In this document: positions 9,939 to 21,490 of the stretch, in pieces
How the letters are laid out: each line of letters opens with the position of its first letter
How positions within the stretch are numbered: the first letter of the stretch is position 1
Origin: Marthasterias glacialis
Taxonomy: Eukaryota > Echinodermata > Asteroidea > Forcipulatida > Asteriidae
Direction: 5' to 3'
NCBI GenBank assembly: GCA_911728455.2
Contig: OU452239.1
Coordinates: 3,175,884-3,239,883, forward strand
Length of the DNA stretch: 64,000 bases
The notes under the pieces: generated by a model
The model's database searches: none
Told to the model about the DNA's origin: nothing
The model's input: only the letters and a program-made list of their open reading frames with translations
Translations under genes and position numbers: made by a program

Positions 9939-12900
9939 TCAGGTCAGAAGTCTGTTGAACTCTGACATTAGGCTGGATTTCTTGATTGCCTCCCAGGTCC
10001 TTGCTGCGTAATGGAACCTGCGATAAAAAGGATTGATAATGTTTGCTTCGACTTGAGGCTTTGCACTGTGGAGATTTTTATTGTGCATTTCTTTGGACAG
10101 TTATGTGTCCACAGGGCACACGAAGAGGTCATTTCAGATGGGGCTAAACTGATCAAACTTGACATAATAAATAAATCCCAATAAACATAAGATTGCCTTT
10201 ATGGTTAAGCCATGTAATGATCTCTTATTAAAAAAAGGCAATGAATCTGAAAAGAGCCAATTGGTTTATTGTAGACTTTTTTATGAAAGAGCTTTACTCT
10301 CTGAATCAGTACAGTGTCGTGGTGGACTAAAGTTCTGGCATGTCTGGTATTATTAGAGTGTGGGTTTGGGTCCCATTCATGACACTCACCTCCTTCAGCA
10401 AGACCCTTAACCATAAATGCTTCGTCCTTTGGATGGGACGTTAAGCTGTATGTCCTGTGTGTCAATGAAAAATCCAGAAATTCAGGAAAAATCCTTAAAC
10501 AAAATCACTTGGACTGCTCACCAATTCTTTTCTGTGAGTGAAGTGTGTGTCAAGGATGTTCGAGCTGCTCCATAAATCTGGTTCCGGAATGCCTTGGTTA
10601 AGAGTTCTACACTTGGATGGCCTTGGTATGAGACCGGTAACAGACTCAGTAGAATAGATTGATCTGAAATTGCAAGCAATAAACAAAGATTTATATGATA
10701 CATGATTTCGACTGCTAAAAAAATGCACCCACTGTTACTACACACAAATTGCAAAAAGCTAAGAATGAACATATCCAATAGATCATCTTTCTTTGTCTTG
10801 ACTTCTTTAATTGTTCTTGTAAAGAAAATAAAAGAATAACTGTGGCTGTTGACCCAATTCACCTGATGTAATTAACACAATAATCTTGTTTGTGCCATTT
10901 TGGGAGTCAATGCCCCATGCGTTATACAATGTGGTGGCATTTTAAGCGTAGCGGTGTTTACACCCTTACTATAATTTTTACGAGCAATTTGACTCCCCAC
11001 AATGGCAGACAGTAGCTCCATGTGATGTTGGTGCAAGGGTCAAACACCAGGTATTCCAGAATGTTAACCCATGACTCCTTCAAGATAACCACAATACCGT
11101 ACAAGTCTTGCACATATTAAACATTTATGGTAACCTTGGACTCCTGAGACGTTGATTTAAGGTATGAAAGAAACAAAGTTGCACTTTTTAAAACCCTCCT
11201 TACATTGGTACCACACACTGCCACAAAGTACCATACCATCTGGGTTCCTTCTGTTTGTACAGCTGGTATTATGTTGAAACCCATCATAGCTTGTGTATCA
11301 GGGACTTAGTCTAGAGTCAGGCCTGATACTTCAAAGCAGCAATGTAGGCAATTGCCTTCATTGCCCCTGGTCATTGCCCTGATGCCCTTGAAATGTTCAA
11401 ATATAAATATACTCATAGTCATAGAGGTGCCCTTTGTCAAGAGAAAATGCCTTGTCCTTGCCCTTTCAAAAATGAAGCAATCCGGCCTGAGTCTTCTGTG
11501 GCAAGAATCTTTGGGCAGGAGTGTATAGACTATTCTTATTGTATGGCCACACAACAATAATGACAGATGATCTCATTTCATTCAAAATGGACCAGACTAC
11601 TTTTTCCTTCCAGCCTCAGCTGCTATATAAAATGGGTCTCATAATTCAAAAACTTAGCATTATTCATGTCTTAAAGCTTAAAAAGCACTTTGAGGCGTCC
11701 ATAGCAAAGTGCTATATAAGAACTGATTATTTTCAGTAGTGGTACAGAGAAGAAGGTAAAGAAACCTTTAGTTGCAGTGTCAAACTTACCTTCAGATGAT
11801 GAGTTTTCTGCTGGTGTCTTATCAAATCTTGGTAGGACAAACAAGTTCACATCTAGAGGAAGATTCTTTCTGTTGAGACCTGGTAGGAGCTTTGTGTGTG
11901 ATACTGATGCTGTTCCTATATTTGTCAAAAATCAGCAACATTTATCAAGTGACACAGGAATTAAGTTTTTCAGGGACAAAGAACAATATTCTGGTTGAGA
12001 GAAAAGTCTGACGAAAAAAGTGTGAAATGTTGATCCAGATCTTATGGTGAAATGATGGCATTTCCACCATTTGAAAACCCTTAAAGTTAAAGATTTCAAG
12101 GAGCTTTTGAAAACAACATTCTCAGAGCTAGAGAAGTAGATCAATGAGCTTAATTAGCCTTTTTTAGGTATGGCAGACATCACCAAAGGAGTGCACTTGG
12201 TTTGGGTGTATACAGACAAATTTACCCAAACCAAATAGTGACCTTGAAATGTGTCCACCATCTCAAAATGGCTTGTAATGTGTCCACCACTTTGAGACAT
12301 GATGGACTCATTACTAGGGCATTAATTGATTTGGGTAAGTTTGTCTGTACACACCAAAACCAAACAGTGAGCTCCTATTTTTATTGTGTCCGCCATACCT
12401 CAAAAAAAATAAAGAAGCTTTACTCAATGCTTTCCTGAGTACAAAATCTATAGGCTACTTGGGTGGGATTCGAACCCAAGACCCCTGCAATCGAGAGCAG
12501 ATGCCTTTAACCAGTTGCCGCCGGGATTATTTTATTTTTGTCCCGTCCCCCTGGCGGCATTCTTTTGGCACAAAAGTGTTTAGGAGTGGCACTAAACACA
12601 GAACCATCGATCGATTGCCGGCTCACTCTAACTTACCTCCATTGAGCCAAAATACAATGTATGAACAATGGTGGAAGCATCTCGATACCTCGTAATCCCC
12701 TTCTTTGAACAAAAGGAGAAAGGTCTCTAATCCGGGATTACACCAAAAACGCCTCTCAATGGCCACAAATACGAGTATATGCACGACCGTTTTTTGTCCT
12801 TGTGTGGTTGAATCAAAGCATTACATGGCGTGTGCTTGGTCTGCGCAGGCTCCGCAGTTGAATGACCGGACCTTTGCTCTGGGTGGTCCGAAATTACATA

Positions 12901-15900
12901 AAGGCGTCGCAAGACAACCTCCATTTCCAGGCAGGGGAAACATTTGCGTGAATTCACGTCATCCGGTTTCAACTGGTTAACCACAAGAGTGTGTCCGGTT
13001 ATGAGAGGCCACTTTGAATCTTGTAATAAGCCTTTATCACACATCTATTAAAGGGTAAACTTTAAAAAATTAACGTACTGTACCTTGAAATGTAAGTTTG
13101 GAATCTTTGAATAGTCTTGCAATATTTTCTTGCATTGACTGAACAGCCGTCACTTGGAAGTCTTCTTGCCTTGCTTTGTTCAATACAAAAACTAACGAAA
13201 TAACAAAAGAAAGTAGGAAATGATTTAGTACATCTTGTGCCTGCATAAAACTTAATGTATGTGCCTATATTCTGGTTACCGCTGTAATGTATCTCATGTT
13301 ACTTCTGACAGCACTGGGACAATTTACGTTATTGTAGTTTCCAACGCTCTAACAGTCAACACAAATAAAATGCACAAGTTTCAAACAATTTAACGATTTC
13401 AAAGCCTTTTACTCACTGGAACTGATGCCTTGCCTTTCCAAATTGTTGTAACTGTGTCTATCTTTGCAATAAACAAACTCTTTACTGGTTCTTATGGAGA
13501 TTTGTGAACAGCTATGACTCATGAGGTTGAAAAACTATTTTGTACCACGGTCCTGTCAGCCTTGCTGCCTCGTGTAGCTCAGTCAAGAGAGGGCGCTATA
13601 TAGGCTGACATGGGGTAGATTTTGGCACTAACACTTATTACGTATTGACCCTTTGCACTTAAGTCACATGCGCCTGCTGACTTTTCATAGTTTGCCATTT
13701 TGTAAGTCACATTGCACATGTTGCATGTAAAGATATGGTGAGCGCGTACAAAATTGCCCCCTGCACAGTAACACACACGAGAATCTGACTCCCAAATTTG
13801 CGCAAAAATTGCTTGTTGTTTATTTTGTTTGAATGTTGTATTTATTTGGTATTTCATTTCTTCCTTGAACTTTATTGTGAACCACTGTTGATCTGTATTG
13901 TACTTAATGTATTGTGCTTTTGTCAAGGTCAATTAAATAATAATAATGATAATCAAGATTTATTGCAGTGATGACATCAGGTGAAATAGGGTCATTTAAA
14001 CCCTAAACAGATCCTTAAGAATTGACAGAGAAGGGGGTCAGGTTGACTCAGTTGTTTTTTTTATTCCCTGCCTTTCACCTCTGTGAACCCCGGTTTGAAT
14101 CCCACTTCAGACAGGAGCCTTGCATGTGGATTGGGTTTTCAGCCCCTACCTGATTGTGTGGGTTTTTCCAAATGGGGTTTTCCTCCCACATCTAAAACCA
14201 AACATTTCTACTCATAGTCATCCTGCTATTGGTGATAACTGTGCTGTTGGATGTGTAATAAAATCAAATTCAGTGCACTCAGGTGGCTCAGTGGTTTCTT
14301 TCCCTGCCTTTCCCTTTCCTTTCTTTCCTTGCCTTTCACCTCTGTGACCCCAGTTCGAATCCCGGACTAGAGCCTTGCATGTGGATTGGGTTTTCCTCCC
14401 ACATCTAAAACCGAAATTTCTTCATTATCTCCTCCACACATGTATCTTCAGGCCTACGGGTCACAGTGCAAGTCACTTTTGAGGGTCCCTTGGTTTCATT
14501 ACCAGAAAGATATAATAATAACAATAATAATAAAATAAAATAAAACTTGAGGAATAGAATGGACTTTAATTCGTAAAACAAAGGCATGATATGACAAGGG
14601 CAATTGTTGCATGGCCTCAGTTGCCCCTGGACTTGACCTTTTAAATGGAAGTGGCATTTGACGAATGAAAATGGTCTTACCCCTCAAAATATGAAATTTC
14701 AGATCTGATAGATGTAGTAATAATCAATAATAGGACAACAACAATAGTATATAATTTACTATGTGCTTTTTTCAATATAAATAGGCCCCTTAAAGTGCCT
14801 TGCATTATAATTTAACACCACTCTCCATGAGGCCCCAAGCATTCCTAAAACCATTTCAACACCTTAGGAGTTTGTAGCACCGGCTGCCAAATGGGCGCAC
14901 TTGTTGCTACTCATTTACATCAACAGTGTATACCCTCACAGGTATCCACTTACTCCTGAGAGGTGAGAAGCAATTATGGTGTCTTGCTAATGGACACAAA
15001 TGTCATGACCAGGATTCAACCCAAACTTGAGTTTGATGCGCTAGACTGCCTGGTCATGACCCTATACTTCACAATGTATGAACGGTATGGACTTATTTCA
15101 ACCAAACATCCCCTATTTTTCGATACATCCCTATGTAAAACAATGGTACCTACCAACATTTGGAAAGAAGTCTTCTGTTTCCTCATTATTGGAGCCTTCC
15201 AATGCTGGGCTAGGGGTAGGAGTCGGGGGTTTCAACATTTCAGCTCGTTTGAGGAACTCCACCAGATTAATGTCTAAAAACCAATCTTGAACGATGAGGA
15301 CGACGTGACAAACCGTCAAAAGAAACGAGGCGAGCTGAAGAGACTATCACATTAAAAAAATGAGGATTAAGAATGTAACAGAAGACATGTACTTTTTGAC
15401 AATTTGAATTATATCTTAACCCTCTAAGGATCATAGTGACCACAAGCGGCTTGTACCAATATAGGCAACAAGATTTGACCTACTTCCACTCAAACAAAAG
15501 CTGTCAAAGCAAATCATGTCCTACAATGCCATTTTCCACTCTTTTCCTTGTTAACGTTGAATCTGCAGTTCCTAACAGAACCATACAATTATTTCTGTCA
15601 GTTTCAGAAAGAGTATCAAATAAAACAACATTTCACAACATTTTAACCTGAGGTCAGAGACTTGTGGTGTTTTTTCCCACTTCCATAAGGACTCTATCTA
15701 TTAGAAAATGGTTGCATCACAAAACTGAATTAACCTTGGAGGCCCTCTTTAAAATAAATGTCCTCTTAAACCTTTCATGCAGTCACCTGTATCTCATTAC
15801 AGTTTTCAGCTGATGTCACGTCTGGTGGCAGACTCTTCTCGTGGCTCATCAAACTGTCCATTACTGAGGAGCTGAGTACCGGTTGCGTATCCAGTATCAT

Positions 15901-18900
15901 TACTCTTTCATTGGTAACAAAGAAGTCAATGCCAGTAGTCTGGTGCATAGACTGGTTCCGAATCTCTCTAGTCTGCGGCTTGAAGATATAGGGGCTGGAA
16001 ATAAAAAAAATAAAAACATTACAACAGATTCTAATGCGGACACTACCTGACACGGTGTTTCTGTTGCTATTTTTTCTCTCTCCTCTTTTCACTGAAAGGG
16101 TGCGCTTAACATCGGCAAGATTGAAAGTATCACTGTTCACAGATTTACATGTAACTTACATGGTATAAAGACGGAAAAGTTGGAAAAATTCCCTTGAAAC
16201 AGTTTTGCCTGAAATGCTATAGCTTTTAAGTAAAGCAATTAGTGTTGATCTCACGAGTATGAAAACAGTTAAAACAATGATGGGATTTTTCACTATTTTC
16301 TTGTGACTCCGATCACCGACTGAAAATAAACTTTCACAGGTCTGTTATTTCATAATTATGCTGGGTTCCATATAGTGCAGATACTGGTTTTAGACAATTA
16401 CCAATGTTTGCCACATGCTTTAAGCTACATTTTGGTGATACGGTGTCCAAATCTGCTGCTAATTTCTCACAACACATTAACATTTGAAATGAAATATCAA
16501 AGGGTTTCTATGATCCACACTGTTTAACCAATAGTCACACAGACATCTCTTTAACTTGTGGCTATGGCTACATCTACTACTTGATCATTACGTGAACTAG
16601 CCTTGAAGCATTTGAGGATCATACACCCTTAGCAACAGCCGCAGCCGTAGCCGCAACTGCCAATTTGGACACGGACTCGGGCGTTTATAGACAAATCCGA
16701 GCAGCTTGTTCATGGGCATTTACACCACCCCAACTATGGCCGCCGCACACGCATGTGGAGGCACACACACTGTGAATTCTCCATGCTGATTGGTACATAT
16801 GCGCACTGACGGGCTTGTCGTGTCACATGCGCATGCGGAGGCCATGGCTGCAGTGGTGTAAAACAGCTCTTCTTGGATTGGTGTATAGGAAAGAGGGTTC
16901 TAAATGGTCAGTACTGCTGGATGAATTACCCTCTAAAAATTTGTTGTAAGCAAATAAATACATAATTTCAAGACTAACAGCCCTTTTAAAATCACAATGA
17001 ATTTTCCAAGAGACGTACTTTTTACTGTCGCTGACACTATTTCCAGCCAGTATAGACATCAGTGTAGATTTCCCACTGCCTTGTAAACCTAGTACACCAA
17101 CTACTAGAAAATCAGTGTGGTCCAGTAACATCTACGGAAAAGACACAGGATTGGTCATTATAAAAAAAACAAGTTCACTGACTGCAAAGTTCTTACTTCT
17201 GCCAATCTTCAAGGGCAATATTTATATCCCCAATAGACCTTATGCACATAAAGTCATTTGAGCAGTGCGTCCTTGTCTAGAGGTTAAAAGCAGGTTGCTC
17301 ACTGATCCATCTAACCCTTTGATGGCGGTCACCCTATTTTGTTAATATCCCTGTTAGCGGGGTGCCAGTCAGAAGCCATTCAACCTTAAACTGCCGTGTA
17401 ACCAGGGATCACACAGAAGTTTATGATACAGCCTGGGTAGCGGCAGTAACACGATCACCTTATGTAGATGGGACTTTTTATTTCATACATCAAGTAATAA
17501 ACCATAGGAAAAAGTGACATTATGATTTTACCTCCATGCCGTTGTCACACCACTGGAGGTTGTCATCTACAAGTTTAACACTTTGCTTCATCTCTGGTGG
17601 AGCTGTCAGTCGATTGTGGACAGGAACTGTATGTAGTAACAAAATACAAAAAATATTCACCATATCAACATTTACACAGAGATAACTCACATAAGAACCG
17701 CACTAAGCAGTTTGCAACCTTGAAATGGCTAACATTTATGTGGAAAACTTTTACTTGCATCCTGGCCACTCCGTCAACACACCTGAGAAATTTGACCTTG
17801 CTGCTTTAACTTCATGCAAACCACGAAAAACAACAAATATACACAACCAGGTCAGTGTGCTGCGAGTGCAGCATGACAACCAAAAACTGGTCAACCTTTC
17901 CCCCATGATATCCCATGAAACCCACCTCTCCCGGGCAAACTGCAGAGGGCGCACTGTATGGTAAATTCACTCTTAGTTCACAGTGAGGTGGCTAAGTAGA
18001 ATTCATGCAAACTCACCTTCTATGGTAAACACAGGGGCTGCACTTGACTGTCCAAGTGGTCTTGTCAACTGACTCACAGGCTGCGAAGCTGCAGAGTAAG
18101 TACCGGTGCCAGACTGTCCCGTATCTGCCTGTGATGGGGACATCCCGTATATTGCCGTGGTTACAGGAGATTGATAGTTCATTGCTGACGAGGTGGCCGT
18201 ACCTTGTAGGTTACTTGGGATGGGTTTGTAAGGAGTAGACTCACTCTGCCTGGTTTTGATTTTAAACTGAGGAGTAGATTTTGCAGGCTCACCCGCTTGG
18301 GATGACAGTGTAGCACCCCCTGGTTCTGGTGATGATCCATATAATTCTGATTTACTCTGCCAAAAAGAAGGAACAACAATAAATAATAAAGTCAGTAGTT
18401 TGTCCATTGAGTTTGCTTCTTTGTATATCAGTGTTCTTCCTTCGTCCTTGAGCAAGACACTTTACCATAATTGCTTTGTCCTTTGGATGGGTCGGTAAGC
18501 CATAGGTCCCATGTACTAGGATGGGTAGTGCACATAAACCTTATGCACGTGACGTCATTTGAGTAGGGCGCCCTCGCCTAGAGGTCGAAAGGAGGCTGTT
18601 CATTGGCCAATCCTGTGCGCCGCGTATACAAATCTGTGCGTTTCCATTGTTTCATCATCGTTTAACCTCTAAGATGGCGGCTGGATTACGTCAATGCATA
18701 AGGTCTATTGAAGAACCCATAACAGTTGAAAGAGTAGGGGGTTTTCCCCCAGTGTTTCTGGTAAAGATAGCAAGCTTCCTTATTTACAGGTTTCCTCAGG
18801 CTCCCTAATTACAGTGATTAAGTTTGAGGCATCCTTGATTTCATTACCATAAAACTAGTAATAACAATAATAATAATAATTAGTGTTCTTACCTGCGACT

Positions 18901-21490
18901 GAGATGCAGTAGATTTGGCAAGGATTATTGTTGGCTTACTCAACTGAGGAGAACTTGTCTCATCTCTCAGATCTTCTTGCGTCTTCAGGAAAACAGGTAA
19001 AACAAACACAAATGTTCAGTCACCTCATAGATTTCTCCAATAGGCCTTATTTTTGACAGCAAGAGGGCGCCCTTTGGGGGTACATTTGGGTCAAACCATA
19101 GAAATAGTGTGGTAAACCAAATGCAATAGACCGATTGCAGGACAATTTTGACATGTGGTCACGTGACCCCCTATTGGGTGTGACACAGAGTGAGTTCGAA
19201 AACAGTTGATTTTACCTTTGTTAAGTGATAAATTAGTTAATCAGCCCCTTTATTTAAAGTAGTACCGTATGTTGTAGCATTAATTTAAATCACATCTCTG
19301 ATTCAAAATTTAACAGGATTCTACTAAAAAGAGGTATTTTTAGCCATGCACTACTTGCGTCGGACGACTATTATGTAGCCACCCGTCTGTTATTTTGTTT
19401 GTAATGTTGGCCTAAATCACTGTAAAAAAAGGATAAACAACATTGGAAAAGTGAGCATTAATACCTAGCCATGCAGAATTTAAATAGGCAAAGGAATCAC
19501 ACAGTTTTGGACAGCAATTTCTTTGGAGGATTTCAGCTTCAAAACTTTGAAATTTTTGTGTTTAAAAGTGTGGGGTGATCGCAGTCGTCTGGCCTAACGT
19601 TCCGTCGTGCACTGTACACATTGTGCACATTTATACGGTACTTTTACAATTTTCAAGACTTGCTGGAACTGTCCTTACTGGCTTTATTCAGCCACTTGAA
19701 GGTCTCTGGTACAAACTCTGGAATATCTTTTACAGATTTCAAGCAAGAAAAGCCTCGATCGAATAAACTAAATGCATTAATCATCGTGTACCGTACCACC
19801 CTTTCCTATGGAGAATGTTGTGTGTGTTTACATTTTATACCCAATAGTAGTCACGTGACGCGGGTCGCGCAATCGGTCTATTAGACTTCTAATAAAGCAG
19901 TTAATATGCAACTTTTGAGTTTTTTTTATTGACAGTTTTACAATGTAATCAGTGTTAGATATGTGCTTGGACGATTTGTGTTTTTAATGTTTTTAAATAT
20001 TTTGTACTTTAAAAATGGAATTAGTATTGCACCCTCTTGCTGTCAAAAATATGGCCTATTGAGGTTGTCACGACCCTCGGTAGCTGTCCCAAATATAGCT
20101 GGGCAGGCCTCGATCTTAAGAAAAATGGGGGCAGGCCTTTGCTGGCCAAATCAGAGAAATTGTACAACGGCATGCTGGCCAAGTTGGTAGTGACAGTGCA
20201 ATTTTTCTGAAGGGCATGCTGGCCAACTCGACAGGGCATGAGGCCAATGGCCTCGGTGGCCTCGGTTAAGATCAAGGCCTGGCTGGGTCTACCTTGAATT
20301 CAGTCCATTCAAGTTAGACTTGTAAATTACAATTGTATGGATGTGCCAAACAAACTTTCAATTCGGCTATCATCATGATTGGGTATTGACCCAATTCACA
20401 GGACATCATCACCCTCTTAATCTTGGCTGCACCACATGAGGAATCAGATTCCCCATGTTTACTTTGCAGTGTGCATCTAATTTTTATGAGAGAATGCACA
20501 CCATATCTTTACATGTAATTGGAGTCCCAAATGGCATACCATGGCTTAGACCTGTGGACAAGTCGTTGAATGTTTGTCAAGGTAACGGCTCTCACAACAA
20601 TTGACCTTTATCATGGTGCGGCCATCTTGATTTTCTCACATTCAAACCAATGTAACCAAACCGAGGCTGGAAGGGCAAACAGTCTGGTTCCTTTTTGTAC
20701 AATGAATATTTGCATCTATTACTGTTATTGGATACAGAGAACATGACCAAGATGGTGGCAGCATGATAAAGGTCTATTGGCTCTACTGCTCTCGCGAGAC
20801 TGCTGGCCCTCGACTACTGCCTTGCTTTAGTATCAACAGAGAACAAAGGTATCCGCCTGGTACATAGTACATGTAGTAGCTTTCTTTTGGCACCAATAGA
20901 TAAAATTACCTAATTTTGTCACACAATCTCTGAATATATTTCTTTTTTTTTCGAAATCGCACCTCGATACTGGATTTTGAATAAACATTGAGATTGTAAT
21001 TAACATTATAACAGAGTAAGTGAACATTCCGAAATACACAGATTTGAAGATTGCACACAGATTTTATCGAAAGCAAACTTGACTCCTCGATTCTGATTGA
21101 TCGAACATAGCAACAAAAGTGTGATATTATAGTTATATTGCACGGCAGATATCACACCCTGTTCCGTTAACGCACTGTTCTAACGCCCATCTGCAGAATC
21201 TGAGATGGTAAATTTACTTTAAATTCATAAGTCGCACATTTGCTTGAAGATAAATTCGTTATCACATGCCCGCTCGTGTAACACGGGAAAAAAGTATACA
21301 TAGTGCGTCTGCGTCCCATATCCAACTTGGCCAGGACACAGGAGCACTATTTTTTTTCTTTTCGTATTCACACTTGTGTGATAATATTATTGCTTACCTT
21401 TGACCTTCCTCTTCTCCTGCGCCGTCTTGCTCCCCCAGTGCTACTTCCACTAGCTCCGCCCACAATTCCTCCCGGTCCTTTTGATGACAT
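9939..21490 (-). CDS. SMG9: SMG9, nonsense-mediated mRNA decay factor (11 coding exons, complete)
   Basis: SMG9 forms the SMG1-SMG8-SMG9 kinase complex that phosphorylates UPF1 in nonsense-mediated decay. The coding exons, joined at GT/AG with consistent phases, are 21490-21398, 18982-18893, 18356-18017, 17626-17532, 17131-17019, 15994-15787, 15334-15154, 13191-13084, 11915-11790, 10663-10522 and 10017-9939. They total 1575 nt (524 residues; human is about 520). The N-terminus is Arg-rich and then Ser/Pro/Gln-rich and low complexity. The conserved part begins MKQSVKLVDDNLQWCD. A P-loop GLQGSGKST lies at about 221-229, DTQP at about 279-282, then the TVCHVVLIVQDWF strand, FVLNKARQEDF and TEKNWFHYAARTW near the C-terminus. 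The fold is a G-like domain. The start ATG at 21490 gives a short basic first exon. The 5' neighbour is divergent. Introns are full of MITEs. Confidence 0.95.
10300..10470 (+). repeat. tRNA-derived SINE fragment in SMG9 intron 10
   Basis: Sequence with a tRNA-like head (GTGTCGTGGTGGACTAAAG, then GGGTTTGGGTCCC) followed by the body motif CAAGACCCTTAACCATAAAT...GGATGGGACGTTAAGC. This is the plus-strand, truncated version of the SINE that is complete at 25662-26082. Confidence 0.7.
11310..11500 (-). repeat. Dispersed repeat with TGCCCTTGCCCTTTC motif
   Basis: Shares an ordered set of motifs (CAGGCCTGA, GAGGTGCCCTTT, CTTGCCCTTTC, GAAGCAATC.GGCCTG) with 21825-21905 and, inverted, with 36895-37090. 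It is a dispersed element of unknown class and lies in an SMG9 intron. Confidence 0.55.
12157..12415. mobile_element. MITE, TTAGCCTTTTTGAGATATG family, copy 1
   Basis: The left end reads TTAGCCTTTTTTAGGTATGG and the right end is its approximate inverse (GTCCGCCATACCTCAAAAAA). The interior has a second pair, TTTGGGTGTATACAGACAAA and its inverse near 12335. Related copies are at 40444-40580 and 40888-41019. It has no coding capacity and lies within an SMG9 intron. Confidence 0.7.
12455..12535 (-). repeat. tRNA-like SINE head
   Basis: On the minus strand a B-box-like GGGTTCGAATCCC sits downstream of a diverged A-box region. There is no intact cloverleaf, so this is read as a SINE fragment and not a tRNA gene. 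Confidence 0.5.
14040..14420 (+). repeat. Two adjacent SINE copies (GCATGTGGATTGGGTTTTC family)
   Basis: The motif order CCCTGCCTTTCACCTCTGTG, B-box-like GTTTGAATCCC or GTTCGAATCCC, GCCTTGCATGTGGATTGGG and TTTTCCTCCCACATCTAAAA occurs at 14063-14210 and again at 14305-14410. Inverted copies lie at 28875-29060 and 36590-36745. It is a tRNA-derived retroposon family, and both copies lie in SMG9 intron 7. Confidence 0.75.
14800..15062 (-). repeat. SINE fragment in SMG9 intron 7
   Basis: Contains the body motif ACCCTCACAGGTATCCACTT and a diverged tRNA-like head on the minus strand (GGTTGAATCC). A related body is present at 57700-57935. Confidence 0.55.
16555..16700. repeat. MITE fragment, GCCGCAGCCGTAGCCGC family
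   Basis: The right end AACAGCCGCAGCCGTAGCCG...CCAATT and the internal TTGATCATTACGTGAAC match the short element at 28707-28795 and the outer element at 40378-40627. Confidence 0.6.
18430..18535 (+). repeat. SINE body fragment in SMG9 intron 2
   Basis: Contains CCTTGAGCAAGACACTTTAC and TTTGGATGGGTCGGTAAGCC, matching the conserved body of the complete SINE at 25662-26082. Confidence 0.65.
18538..18713. mobile_element. Short MITE, ACCTTATGCA...TGCATAAGGT family
   Basis: The termini ACCTTATGCACGTGACGTCA and CGTCAATGCATAAGGT form an inverted pair. The interior has ATAGGGCGCCCTCG-like and AAGATGGCGGCT motifs. A second copy lies at 33217-33362 and fragments at 17225-17290 and 7826-7905. No coding capacity. 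Confidence 0.7.
19038..20061. mobile_element. Outer DNA element with CAATAGGCC TIRs (nested pair)
   Basis: CAATAGGCCTTATTTTTGAC at the left is inverted at the right as GTCAAAAATATGGCCTATTG, with the adjacent CAGCAAGAGGG also mirrored. A second TIR element (19125-19882) lies inside it. It sits in SMG9 intron 1. No intact transposase frame is visible. Confidence 0.75.
19125..19882. mobile_element. Inner DNA element with AATAGACCGATTGC TIRs
   Basis: Left AATAGACCGATTGC (19125-19138) and right GCAATCGGTCTATT (19869-19882) are exact inverses, followed inward by GTCACGTGAC-type sequence on both sides. The element is 758 bp and sits about 90 bp inside the left end of the outer element. The short frames inside are not gene-like. 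Confidence 0.75.
20105..20280. mobile_element. MITE, AGGCCTCGATCTTAA family, copy 1
   Basis: AGGCCTCGATCTTAA at the left pairs with TTAAGATCAAGGCCT at the right. The interior repeats GGCATGCTGGCCAA. A nearly identical copy lies 29 kb away at 49453-49627, in an intron of the TRIM gene. Confidence 0.85.
20603..20774. mobile_element. Short MITE, GACCTTTATCATG family
   Basis: GACCTTTATCATGGTGCGGC with CATCTTG at the left is mirrored by CAAGATGGTGGCAGCATGAT and AAAGGTC at the right. The interior has no coding frame. It lies in SMG9 intron 1. Confidence 0.75.
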
